Shown: one piece after another, positions 9,615 to 17,741 of the stretch | How the letters are laid out: every line of letters begins with the position of its first letter | Numbering within the stretch: position 1 is the stretch's first letter | Source of the DNA: Paraburkholderia terricola | GTDB lineage: Bacteria > Pseudomonadota > Gammaproteobacteria > Burkholderiales > Burkholderiaceae | DNA: 64,000 nucleotides | Direction: 5' to 3' | Assembly (NCBI RefSeq): GCF_900142195.1 | Contig: NZ_FRAB01000015.1 | Location: 62,001-126,000, forward strand | Notes under the pieces: generated by a model | Databases searched by the model: none | Told to the model about the DNA's origin: nothing | The model's input: the letters and a program-made list of their open reading frames with translations, nothing else | Made by a program: the position numbers and the translations under genes

Positions 9615-9983
9615 ATGAAGAAATGGCTGGTTGCGGTAAGCACGGCAGCGGTTCTCGCGGCGCTGTGCGGCAATGCATGGGCGGCGCCGTTGCCTCTCGC
9701 CGAGACTCGGACCAAGAACCGACAGACGCATAAATACACCTGCGCCACCGGCAAGATTCTGCAAGTCACGTACTGGAACACGGCGAACGGCCAGAGTTTC
9801 GCGCTGGTCCCCGTGAAGGGCCAGCAACTGCTTTTCGTCAACACGTTATCGGCTTCCGGCGCGAAGTATCAGGCCGGCAGCTACACCTGGTGGACCAAGG
9901 GTCCGCGCGCGGACCTGTACGACGCGATGGACGGCGAGAACGCGCCGCCCATGATCTCCGACTGCATCACCATCAATCGCTGA
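9615..9983 (+). CDS. MliC family C-type lysozyme inhibitor-like protein
   Basis: A 122-residue exported protein. The signal peptide MKKWLVAVSTAAVLAALCG is followed by NAWA and cleavage before APLPL. The mature domain has the MliC/PliC pattern: HKYTCATGKILQVTYWN, then the SASGAKYQAGSYTWWTKGP signature, and a C-terminal DC. MliC proteins bind and block C-type lysozyme in the periplasm, protecting against host or grazer lysozyme. The two Cys residues (YTC and SDC) could form the usual disulfide. GAGG lies upstream of the ATG. No lipobox, so it resembles the soluble PliC form more than lipoprotein MliC. Confidence 0.85.
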   Translation: MKKWLVAVSTAAVLAALCGNAWAAPLPLAETRTKNRQTHKYTCATGKILQVTYWNTANGQSFALVPVKGQQLLFVNTLSASGAKYQAGSYTWWTKGPRADLYDAMDGENAPPMISDCITINR

Positions 9984-10239
9984 CCCGATGCGGCGGCCGC
10001 GCTCGAACCGCACCGCCGCCTGCCTTGCCTGCCCCTGTCTTGTGGCGCTGCCAGTCGGCGCACATCATTTCCCATCGAGTAGTAAGCTGTCCGGCATGGC
10101 GTTAGCCGTTGCGTCGTGCCATGCCGCGCGCCGCCCGCGCGAGCGTCGTCGTGTTCCCGCGCGCTCCCTGCGCCTCTGCTTCATGTCCCTTGGCGGCCGG
10201 GCTGACGGCCCGCCTCCGTTTCATCAAACGAGACCCTCC

Positions 10240-11892
10240 ATGAAAGCATCCGACCTGTTCGTCAAATCGCTGGAAGCTGAAGGCGTCGAGTATGTGTTCG
10301 GCATTCCCGGCGAGGAAAATCTCGATCTGCTCGAATCGCTGCGCCGCTCGAAAATCCGTCTGATCCTCACGCGCCACGAGCAGGCGGCCGGCTTCATGGC
10401 CGCCACTTACGGGCGTCTCACCGGCCGCACCGGCGTGTGTCTCGCCACGCTCGGCCCCGGCGCGACCAACTTCGTGACCGCCGCCGCCTACGCGCAACTG
10501 GGCGGCATGCCGATGCTGATGGTCACCGGGCAAAAGCCGATCAAATCGAGCAAGCAGGGGCATTTCCAGATCGTCGACGTGGTGCGGATGATGGAGCCGC
10601 TCACCAAGTACACGCGGCAGATCGTGTCGATCGGCAATATTCCGGCGGCGGTGCGCGAAGCGGTTCGTCAGGCGGAAGAAGAACGGCCCGGCGCCACGCA
10701 CCTCGAATTGCCCGAGGACGTCGCGCACGAAGAGGGCGACGGCAAGCCGATCCCGAAGAGCTACAGCCGCCGTCCGGTGGCCGAGGAAAAGGCGGTGGCG
10801 CACGCGGTCGAGGCGATCACGAACGCGAAGCATCCGTTGCTGATGATCGGCGCGGGCGGCAACCGCAAGACCACGACCAGGATGCTGCGCGAATTCGTCG
10901 ACCAGATCGGCATTCCGTTTTTCACGACGCAGATGGGCAAGGGCGTGATCGACGAATCGCACCCGATGTGGCTCGGCAACGCCACGCTGTCGGACGGCGA
11001 CTTCGTGCACCGCGCCATCGAGCACGCGGACTGCATCATCAACGTCGGCCACGACGTGATCGAGAAGCCGCCGTTCTTCATGCGCAGCGGCGAGGCGGGC
11101 GAGAAGACGGTGATTCACGTGAACTTCCTCGGCGCGGAGGTCGATACCGTGTACTTCCCGCAGATCGAGGTGGTCGGCGACATCGCCAACGCGGTGTGGC
11201 AGTTGAAGGAAAGCCTCAAGGCGCGCAAGGAGCATTGGGACTTCACGCGCTTCAAGGAGATCAAGCAGCACTTCGAGGAGCATCTCGTGAAAGGCCAGCA
11301 CGACGACCGCTTCCCGATGTACCCGGTGCGGATCGTCAACGACGTCTACGAGACCACGCCCGTGGACGGCATCGTGTGTCTGGACAACGGCATGTACAAA
11401 ATCTGGTTCGCGCGCTACTACCGCGCGCACGAACCGAATTCGCTGCTGCTCGACAACGCGCTGGCTTCGATGGGCGCGGGCTTGCCTTCCGCGATAGCGA
11501 CCAAGATCGTGCATCCCGACCGCAAGGTCATGGCCGTGTGCGGCGACGGCGGCTTCATGATGAACTCGCAGGAACTGGAAACGGCGGTGCGTCTGAAGCT
11601 CGATCTGGTGATCCTGATCTTGCGCGACGACGCGTTCGGCATGATCCGCTGGAAGCAGGAGAACATGAATTTCCCCGACTACGGCATGACGCTGCGCAAC
11701 CCGGATTTCGTCGCGTATGCCCAGAGCTATGGCGCGCAGGGGCATCGGATCGAATCGGCGGCGGAGTTCGCGCTCCTGCTGCGCGAATGTTTCGCGACGC
11801 CCGGCGTGCATGTGATCGATCTGCCGATCGACTATTCCGACAACGAGCGCGTGTTGAATCGCGAGATCAAGCGGCTCTCCGCGCAACTGTGA
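10240..11892 (+). CDS. AlsS-like acetolactate synthase (ThDP enzyme)
   Basis: A 550-residue thiamine-diphosphate enzyme. The N-terminal pyrimidine-binding domain has GIPGEENLDLLE and the catalytic Glu in RHEQAAGFMA (E47). The C-terminal pyrophosphate-binding motif starts at GDGGFMMNSQELETAV near residue 434. The end, VIDLPIDYSDN, is closer to catabolic AlsS-type enzymes than to anabolic IlvB. No small regulatory subunit (ilvH) or acetolactate decarboxylase is adjacent. The reaction is probably pyruvate condensation to acetolactate, but other ThDP chemistry cannot be excluded. The start at 10240 fits the family start (MKASDLFVKSLEAEGVE). It is followed 136 bp later by an aldehyde dehydrogenase that may share its pathway. 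Confidence 0.8.
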   Translation: MKASDLFVKSLEAEGVEYVFGIPGEENLDLLESLRRSKIRLILTRHEQAAGFMAATYGRLTGRTGVCLATLGPGATNFVTAAAYAQLGGMPMLMVTGQKPIKSSKQGHFQIVDVVRMMEPLTKYTRQIVSIGNIPAAVREAVRQAEEERPGATHLELPEDVAHEEGDGKPIPKSYSRRPVAEEKAVAHAVEAITNAKHPLLMIGAGGNRKTTTRMLREFVDQIGIPFFTTQMGKGVIDESHPMWLGNATLSDGDFVHRAIEHADCIINVGHDVIEKPPFFMRSGEAGEKTVIHVNFLGAEVDTVYFPQIEVVGDIANAVWQLKESLKARKEHWDFTRFKEIKQHFEEHLVKGQHDDRFPMYPVRIVNDVYETTPVDGIVCLDNGMYKIWFARYYRAHEPNSLLLDNALASMGAGLPSAIATKIVHPDRKVMAVCGDGGFMMNSQELETAVRLKLDLVILILRDDAFGMIRWKQENMNFPDYGMTLRNPDFVAYAQSYGAQGHRIESAAEFALLLRECFATPGVHVIDLPIDYSDNERVLNREIKRLSAQL

Positions 11893-12028
11893 GCGGTTCG
11901 GTGAACCGCTGGCCGGCTTCGCATTGGGTGTGAAACGAGCGTGAATTGAGCGCGGCTGAATGGCGGCAGGGCATGAACGTTTGGCTTCGTTGCTCCTGTT
12001 AGCCGGATGCCGCAAAGGAGAACGCGTC

Positions 12029-13465
12029 ATGTTGCAGAAGACTTATCCCTACTACCTCGCCAACGAAGCGGTGGCCGCGAACACCGATCTCGAAGTCACC
12101 GATAAATTCAGCGACGAAGTGGCGACCCGCGTGGCGATGGCCGACGCCGCCGCGATCGACAAGGCGATCGGCCACGCCGTCGACGCCATGCCCGCGCTGC
12201 GCGCCTTTGCGCCGTTCAAGCGCCAGGCGGTGCTCGAACATTGCGTGAAGCGGTTTCGCGAGCGCTACGACGAACTGGCGCTCGCGCTATGCATCGAAGC
12301 CGGCAAGCCGATCAACGACTCCAAGGGCGAAGTCACGCGCCTGATCGACACCTTCAAGGTGGCCGCCGAGGAGGCGGTGCGCATCGATGGGGAAATCGTC
12401 AATCTGCAGATTTCGCCGCGCGCAAAGGGCTATCACGGCTACGTCAAGCGTGTGCCGATCGGTCCGTGCTCGTTCATTTCGCCGTTCAATTTTCCGTTGA
12501 ATCTGACCGCGCACAAGGTCGCGCCGGCGATCGCCGCGGGCGTGCCGTTCGTGCTGAAGCCGGCGAGCCGCACGCCGGTCGGCGCGCTGATCATGGGCGA
12601 GATTCTGGCGGAAACCGACTTGCCGAAAGGCGCGTTCTCGATTTTGCCCGCGCATCGCGACGGCGCCGATCTGTTCACCACGGACGAACGTTTCAAGCTG
12701 CTGTCGTTCACCGGCTCGCCGGCGGTGGGTTGGGAACTGAAGAAAAAGGCCGGCAAGAAGAAGGTGATTCTGGAACTCGGCGGCAACGCCGCCGCGATCG
12801 TCGACGGCGATCAGGGCGAGAAACTCGACTACGTGGTCGAGCGGCTCGCGTTCGGCGCGTTCTATCAGTCGGGGCAGAGCTGCATCGGCGTGCAGCGGAT
12901 TCTGGTGCACGCGACAGTTTATGAGGCGCTGCGCGAGAAGCTGATCGCCAAGACGAAATCGCTGGTAATGGGTGATCCGAAGGACGAAAAGACCTTCGTC
13001 GGGCCGATGATCTCGGAATCGGAGTCCAAACGCCTCGCCGGCTGGATGGAGAGCGCGGTGCTGGCGGGCGCGACAATCGTCGCGGGCGGCAAGGTGGAGG
13101 GTGCGATGTTCGAGGCCACGCTGCTTGAGGGCGTCGGGCGCGACACCGATCTGTATCGCAAGGAAGCTTTCGGGCCGGTGGCGATCCTGGAGCGGTTCGA
13201 CGATTTCGACTCGGCGCTCGCCACCGTCAACGACAGCGACTTCGGCCTGCAAGCCGGCGTGTTCACCGATTCGCTCGCGCACGCGCATCGCGCGTGGGAC
13301 CTGCTCGAAGTGGGCGGCGTGGTGATCAACGACGTGCCGTCGTTCCGCGTCGACAACATGCCCTATGGCGGCGTGAAGGATTCGGGGCTCGGCCGTGAAG
13401 GCGTGCGTTACGCGATCGAGGATATGACCGAGCTGCGCCTGATGGTGATGCGTGAAACGTGGTGA
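12029..13465 (+). CDS. NAD(P)-dependent aldehyde dehydrogenase
   Basis: A 478-residue aldehyde dehydrogenase superfamily member. Motifs in order: FISPFNFPLNLTAHKVAPA (cofactor entrance), FTGSPAVGWELK, the general-base Glu in ILELGGNAA (about 247), the nucleophilic Cys in SGQSCIGVQR (about 285), and the C-terminal PYGGVKDSGLGREG. AAAGGAG at 12014-12020 fixes the ATG at 12029. The sequence resembles the non-phosphorylating GAPDH / lactaldehyde / phosphonoacetaldehyde dehydrogenase branch, so the substrate is not clear. Its position after an AlsS-like enzyme suggests a linked role. Confidence 0.85.
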   Translation: MLQKTYPYYLANEAVAANTDLEVTDKFSDEVATRVAMADAAAIDKAIGHAVDAMPALRAFAPFKRQAVLEHCVKRFRERYDELALALCIEAGKPINDSKGEVTRLIDTFKVAAEEAVRIDGEIVNLQISPRAKGYHGYVKRVPIGPCSFISPFNFPLNLTAHKVAPAIAAGVPFVLKPASRTPVGALIMGEILAETDLPKGAFSILPAHRDGADLFTTDERFKLLSFTGSPAVGWELKKKAGKKKVILELGGNAAAIVDGDQGEKLDYVVERLAFGAFYQSGQSCIGVQRILVHATVYEALREKLIAKTKSLVMGDPKDEKTFVGPMISESESKRLAGWMESAVLAGATIVAGGKVEGAMFEATLLEGVGRDTDLYRKEAFGPVAILERFDDFDSALATVNDSDFGLQAGVFTDSLAHAHRAWDLLEVGGVVINDVPSFRVDNMPYGGVKDSGLGREGVRYAIEDMTELRLMVMRETW

Positions 13466-13842
13466 ACCGCGATGCCGGCACGCACGGCGAAATCGGCTGT
13501 CACGCCACTGTCGCCTGCGCGAACTACGCTCGCCAGCGAGGGATGCCGCCATCCGGCAGGGCGCGGCGCCAGGCGCGTACGAGCAGACCGGCGGCTGGGC
13601 CGTCCGCCGGCTTTTGCCCCGTAAGCAGAAAGCCGCCCCATGCGCCATGAGTGTTTTTGCTGGAGTGCTACAATACCGGCCTTTCCGGCGGGTGTTTCCG
13701 CCGGCCGGAGCCGGCCGCTCTTTTCCCGCAATATCGACGGGTCCCGTGCGGAACGCCGTGGCTCCGCCTTCATCCTGATGCCCTCTGCGGTTCCGACCGC
13801 TGCCGCGCGCACGCGCCAAGCGCATTTTTAGCGAAAGCCACC
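13466..13842 (+). promoter_or_regulatory. rhlE promoter and structured 5' leader
   Basis: 377 bp without a gene. TGCTACAAT at 13666-13674 is an extended -10 element (no good -35). Directly after the expected start lie two hairpins: CCGGCGG/CCGCCGG (13685-13704) and GGCCGG/CCGGCC (13703-13716). GCTCTTTT follows, which looks like an intrinsic terminator or attenuator about 120 bp before the rhlE ATG. The two hairpins overlap by two bases, so they could be alternative structures. Confidence 0.45.
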
Positions 13843-15306
13843 ATGTCCGACACAGCCGTCACGCCCAGCACTGCGACTTTTGATCAATTCGGCCTCGCGC
13901 CCGACATCCTGAAAGCCGTCAAGGAATCGGGCTACACCATTCCCACGCCGATTCAGGCGCAGGCGATTCCCGTCGTGCTGGCCGGCCGAGACGTGATGGG
14001 CGCCGCGCAGACCGGCACCGGCAAGACCGCGAGCTTCTCGCTGCCGATCATCCAGCGTCTGTTGCCGCAGGCCAGCACGAGCGCATCGCCCGCCCGCCAT
14101 CCGGTGCGCGCGCTGATCCTCACGCCGACCCGCGAACTGGCCGACCAGGTCGCCGCGAACGTGCAGTCCTACGCGAAGCACACCGCGCTGCGCAGCGCCG
14201 TGGTGTTCGGCGGCGTCGATATGAATCCCCAGTCGGAGCAACTGCGCCGCGGCGTCGAAATTCTGATCGCCACGCCGGGCCGTCTGCTCGATCACGTGCA
14301 GCAGAAAACCGCCAACCTGGGCCAGGTGCAGATCCTCGTGCTCGACGAAGCCGACCGCATGCTCGACATGGGCTTCCTGCCGGATTTGCAGCGCATCCTG
14401 AACCTGCTGCCGAAAGAACGTCAAACGCTGCTGTTTTCGGCCACGTTCTCGGGCGAGATCAAGAAGCTCGCGGCAACCTATCTGCGCGATCCGCAGACGA
14501 TCGAAGTCGCGCGCAGCAATTCGACCGCGACCAACGTCACGCAAATCGTGTTCGAGGTTCCCGAGGGCGACAAGACCGGCGCGGTCGTTCAATTGATTCG
14601 CGAGCGCAGCCTGAAGCAGGTGATCGTGTTCTGCAACAGCAAGATCGGCGCGAGCCGTCTCGCGCGCAGCCTCGAACGCGACGGCGTGATCGCGACCGCG
14701 ATTCACGGCGACCGCTCGCAAAACGAGCGCATGCAGGCGCTGGACGCGTTCAAGCGCGGCGAAATCGAAGCGTTGGTCGCCACCGACGTGGCGGCGCGCG
14801 GTCTCGACATCGCGGAACTGCCTGCGGTGATCAATTTCGATTTGCCGTTCAATGCGGAAGATTATGTGCATCGGATCGGCCGTACCGGCCGGGCCGGCGC
14901 TTCCGGCGACGCGTTGTCGCTGTGCAGCCCGAACGAGCGCAAGCAGCTTGCCGATATCGAGAAGCTCATCAAGCGGCCGCTGGAAGTGCAACGCCTGACC
15001 GTGGATACGCCGGTGCGGCATCACCACGAAGAGCGCGCGCCGCGCCGTGAGCGCAGCGAGGTTCGTGACGAGCGCGGCGGCCGCCGGCGTTCGGGCGCTC
15101 CGTCGGGCTCGTTCGATCGGCCGCATCACCATCGCGCGCAGCCTGTGGACGATTTCTTCCTCAAGCCGTATGAGCCATCGCCTGCTTCGGTTCGCAAGAT
15201 CGAGGAGGCCGATGCGGCTTCCGCCGCTCCGCAGAAGACGTCTGCGAAGCAGCCGCTGGCTGCGTTGCTGGGCGGCTTCGGCATGCCCAGGAAGTCGTCT
15301 TCCTGA
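13843..15306 (+). CDS. rhlE: DEAD-box ATP-dependent RNA helicase RhlE
   Basis: A 487-residue DEAD-box helicase. Q motif region FDQFGLAPDILKAVKESGY, motif I AQTGTGKT (55-62), Ia TPTRELADQ, II DEAD (168-171), III SAT (about 200), V ARGLDIAELP and VI HRIGRTGR (about 343). A basic, His- and Arg-rich tail from about residue 390 (RRERSEVRDERGGRRRSG) is typical of RhlE and contributes RNA binding. RhlE homologues act in ribosome assembly and RNA turnover with RNase E. The start is the ATG at 13843, matching MSDTAVTPSTATFDQFGL; upstream in-frame codons cross the leader hairpins and are unlikely to be coding. Confidence 0.93.
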   Translation: MSDTAVTPSTATFDQFGLAPDILKAVKESGYTIPTPIQAQAIPVVLAGRDVMGAAQTGTGKTASFSLPIIQRLLPQASTSASPARHPVRALILTPTRELADQVAANVQSYAKHTALRSAVVFGGVDMNPQSEQLRRGVEILIATPGRLLDHVQQKTANLGQVQILVLDEADRMLDMGFLPDLQRILNLLPKERQTLLFSATFSGEIKKLAATYLRDPQTIEVARSNSTATNVTQIVFEVPEGDKTGAVVQLIRERSLKQVIVFCNSKIGASRLARSLERDGVIATAIHGDRSQNERMQALDAFKRGEIEALVATDVAARGLDIAELPAVINFDLPFNAEDYVHRIGRTGRAGASGDALSLCSPNERKQLADIEKLIKRPLEVQRLTVDTPVRHHHEERAPRRERSEVRDERGGRRRSGAPSGSFDRPHHHRAQPVDDFFLKPYEPSPASVRKIEEADAASAAPQKTSAKQPLAALLGGFGMPRKSSS

Positions 15307-15336
15307 GCGGCTGCGGCTTCGAAACCCGCATCGCGT

Positions 15337-16233
15337 TTACTTGCTTACGCTCATTCGCACGCGCATGCGTGCTGCCCATGCCGCCGTTGCCGCGGTATAA
15401 AACCCCTCCAGTGTCCCAAGGGCCTGGCCGCTCAGGTCGAGTCCCAGATGGCGAGCCGCCGCGATCAGCGCTTCGAGCGGTTTGCCGGCATCCAACGCCT
15501 GCGCCCCGTTTTGCTTGCTGAGTTTTTCGCCCTGGTCGTTCGTCACGACCGGCACGTGCAGATACTCGGGCGTCGGCGCGCCAAGACAGCGCTGCAAATA
15601 AATCTGCCGCGCGGTTGAATCCATCAGGTCCGCGCCTCGCACGATGTGGGTGATGCCCGCGTCAGCGTCATCGACTACCACCGCCAGTTGATAGGCCCAT
15701 TGGTCGTCCGCGCGTTTCAGGACGAAATCGCCGACCTCGGTAGCGAGGTTCTGCGTCTGCGTGCCCTGCCAGCGGTCTTCGAACGTGATCACGGCGGCCT
15801 CGCCGTCGGGCACGCGCAGGCGCCACGCGCGCGCCGGTTTGCCATGCAGACCGTCGCGGCAGGTGCCGGGGTAGGCGAGCGTCGTGTTGCGCGCGTGCGC
15901 GTGCAACAGCGAGTCGGCGATTTCCTTGCGCGTGCAGCCGCAGGGATAAACCAGGCCGCGGGCTTTGAGTTGCTCCAGCGCCTGCTCGTAGCGCGCGATG
16001 CGTGTGCTTTGCCAGATCGGCGGCTCGTCGGCGTGCATGCCGAAGCGTTCGAGGGTCGCGAGGATGTCCCTGGCGGCGCCTGAGACCGTGCGCGGGCGAT
16101 CGATGTCCTCGACGCGAACGAGCCATGCGCCGCCATGCGCGCGCGCGTCCAGCCAACTCGCGAGCGCGCTGACCAGCGAGCCGAAATGCAGCGGCCCGGT
16201 GGGCGACGGTGCGAAGCGTCCGCGATAGGTCAT
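15337..16233 (-). CDS. gluQ: Glutamyl-Q tRNA(Asp) synthetase
   Basis: A 298-residue paralogue of the glutamyl-tRNA synthetase catalytic domain. It activates glutamate and attaches it to queuosine at position 34 of tRNA(Asp). The HIGH-like motif is [12 protein letters not shown] (9-20) and the KMSKS-like motif is KLSKQ (about 237-241). It lacks the anticodon-binding domain of GltX, which with the length separates it from gltX. The zinc-binding region is visible as CGCTRKEI with a later GTC. It converges with rhlE, with 30 bp between stops. Confidence 0.95.
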   Translation of the reverse strand: MTYRGRFAPSPTGPLHFGSLVSALASWLDARAHGGAWLVRVEDIDRPRTVSGAARDILATLERFGMHADEPPIWQSTRIARYEQALEQLKARGLVYPCGCTRKEIADSLLHAHARNTTLAYPGTCRDGLHGKPARAWRLRVPDGEAAVITFEDRWQGTQTQNLATEVGDFVLKRADDQWAYQLAVVVDDADAGITHIVRGADLMDSTARQIYLQRCLGAPTPEYLHVPVVTNDQGEKLSKQNGAQALDAGKPLEALIAAARHLGLDLSGQALGTLEGFYTAATAAWAARMRVRMSVSK

Positions 16234-16482
16234 GGCTCGGATCGATGGTTACGGTGAAAGCGCGGAACGACGTATTGCGTTGCCAGTGTGCGCCGGAAAT
16301 GGCGGCAAGTTCGCATGGTCCGCCATGAACCAGCCCGCGGCCGGGTTTGAGAGCAATGGGCTCGCTGAAAGCGCCGCCGCAGCCTGAGCACAATTAGCCG
16401 CGCTTTCCACGATGGTAGGGTTGGAGCCGCCGCGTGACGTGCTGTCCAAGGCCGGCATTCGTCGCGCCCCGCGACGCAGCCG

Positions 16483-17346
16483 TCATGCGGCGCGCGCCGC
16501 CTTGCTGTCAGGATGACACGCCGGGCACGTCTTGCCCGCGACGTACATTGGCGACGCCTGCGCCTCGGGCGGCACCACGGCGCGGCAGCCGAAGCATTGC
16601 ACGGTGGCGGTGGGTTCGAGTTGCGGGTTGAGCGCGGTGCGGTAATCGAACACGAAGCAGTCGCCGTGATAGTGAGCGCCGCCCACTTCCTCGAAATACT
16701 TCAGGATGCCGCCTTCCAGCTGATACACGTTCTCGATGCCGACTTCCTTCATGTGGATCGCCGCCTTCTCGCAGCGAATCCCGCCGGTGCAGAACGACAC
16801 GACCGTCTTGCCCTCGAGATCGGCGCGGTTCTGCTCGATCACTTCAGGAAACTCGCTGAATTTCGTGATGCGGTAGTCGAGCGCGTTCTCGAACGTGCCG
16901 ACGTCGACTTCGAACGCGTTGCGCGTGTCGAGCATCACGACCGGACGGCCCTGATCGTCGTGGCCGCGATCCAGCCAGCTTTTCAGCGTGGGCGCGTCGA
17001 CGAACGGCGCGCGGCCGAGCTCCGGACGGATCGCCGGCTTTTTCATCGTGATGATCTCGCGCTTGAGCTTGACCAGCATGCGGCGAAACGGCTGCTTCTC
17101 CGAGAGGCTTTCCTTGAATTGCAGATTCGCGAACTTGCCTTCGAACAGCGCGTCGTGACGGATGTAGTCGATGAACGCGTCCGCGGCTTCGCGGCTGCCG
17201 GCGACGAACAGGTTGATGCCTTCCGGCGCCAGCAGAATCGTGCCGCGCAGGCCAAGCGCGTCGCAGCGCTCGGTGACGAACGGGCGCCATGCGGCGGTGT
17301 CTTCGATGGTCGCGAAGTGATACGCGGCGAGATTGACGATGCTCAT
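16483..17346 (-). CDS. trhO: tRNA uridine(34) hydroxylase TrhO (rhodanese-related)
   Basis: A 287-residue YceA/TrhO protein, which installs 5-hydroxyuridine at U34 of certain tRNAs using oxygen. An N-terminal TrhO domain ([33 protein letters not shown]) is followed by a rhodanese domain with the active-site loop [12 protein letters not shown] (Cys about 186). The C-terminal Cys-rich tail ([20 protein letters not shown]) may bind zinc. The ATG at 17346 gives [11 protein letters not shown], the family start; the ORF is open for 29 more codons upstream but lacks similarity. It is divergent from dnaE. Confidence 0.92.
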   Translation of the reverse strand: MSIVNLAAYHFATIEDTAAWRPFVTERCDALGLRGTILLAPEGINLFVAGSREAADAFIDYIRHDALFEGKFANLQFKESLSEKQPFRRMLVKLKREIITMKKPAIRPELGRAPFVDAPTLKSWLDRGHDDQGRPVVMLDTRNAFEVDVGTFENALDYRITKFSEFPEVIEQNRADLEGKTVVSFCTGGIRCEKAAIHMKEVGIENVYQLEGGILKYFEEVGGAHYHGDCFVFDYRTALNPQLEPTATVQCFGCRAVVPPEAQASPMYVAGKTCPACHPDSKAARAA

Positions 17347-17741
17347 GTATGTCCAGCGGTAATCAGTGGCCAGCGCCGTGGAAAACGGGGCGCATGAAGG
17401 CGCCCGCATCTGAATGCCATGCGGCGCGGCCATGTCGAATGGGGAAACTCGTATTATCCCTCAAGCCGGGGCTGGGCTCGACTCTGCCGAATGGCCAGGC
17501 GGTTGCGATAGCGCAAGGCGCGCGCGAACTTGCAGCGGTTTGCCCGCTCCGCTGGGGGACGCATTGCGGTTTTGCCGCGGCTTGTCCGTGACGAGCGGGC
17601 GGGCCGCGCCGCTTCCGTGTCGGCGGCGAAACCGGTCAGCGGCCCGCAGAACACCCGCGCAAGCCGTTCCCGAATTCGCGCCCTAAGCCGAACGGCTAAC
17701 GCGCGCTTTTGGCCTGAAAACTCCGGAATGGTGGAGTTACA
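17347..17741. other. Divergent intergenic region trhO/dnaE
   Basis: 395 bp between divergent starts. It must hold both promoters, but I see no clear -35/-10 pair; TATTAT at 17452-17457 is the best -10-like hexamer. GGAG at 17732-17735 is the dnaE ribosome binding site. No small gene seen. Confidence 0.4.

Noticed and set aside
10102..12030. 642-codon leftward frame opposite the AlsS-like gene
   Set aside because: Antisense shadow of a well-supported ThDP enzyme gene; composition is typical of the reverse frame at high GC.
15337..16233. gltX (full glutamyl-tRNA synthetase)
   Set aside because: Only about 298 residues, no anticodon-binding domain; fits GluQRS.
16234..16482. 69-codon leftward ORF between gluQ and trhO
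   Set aside because: No ribosome binding site or similarity; ordinary random frame.
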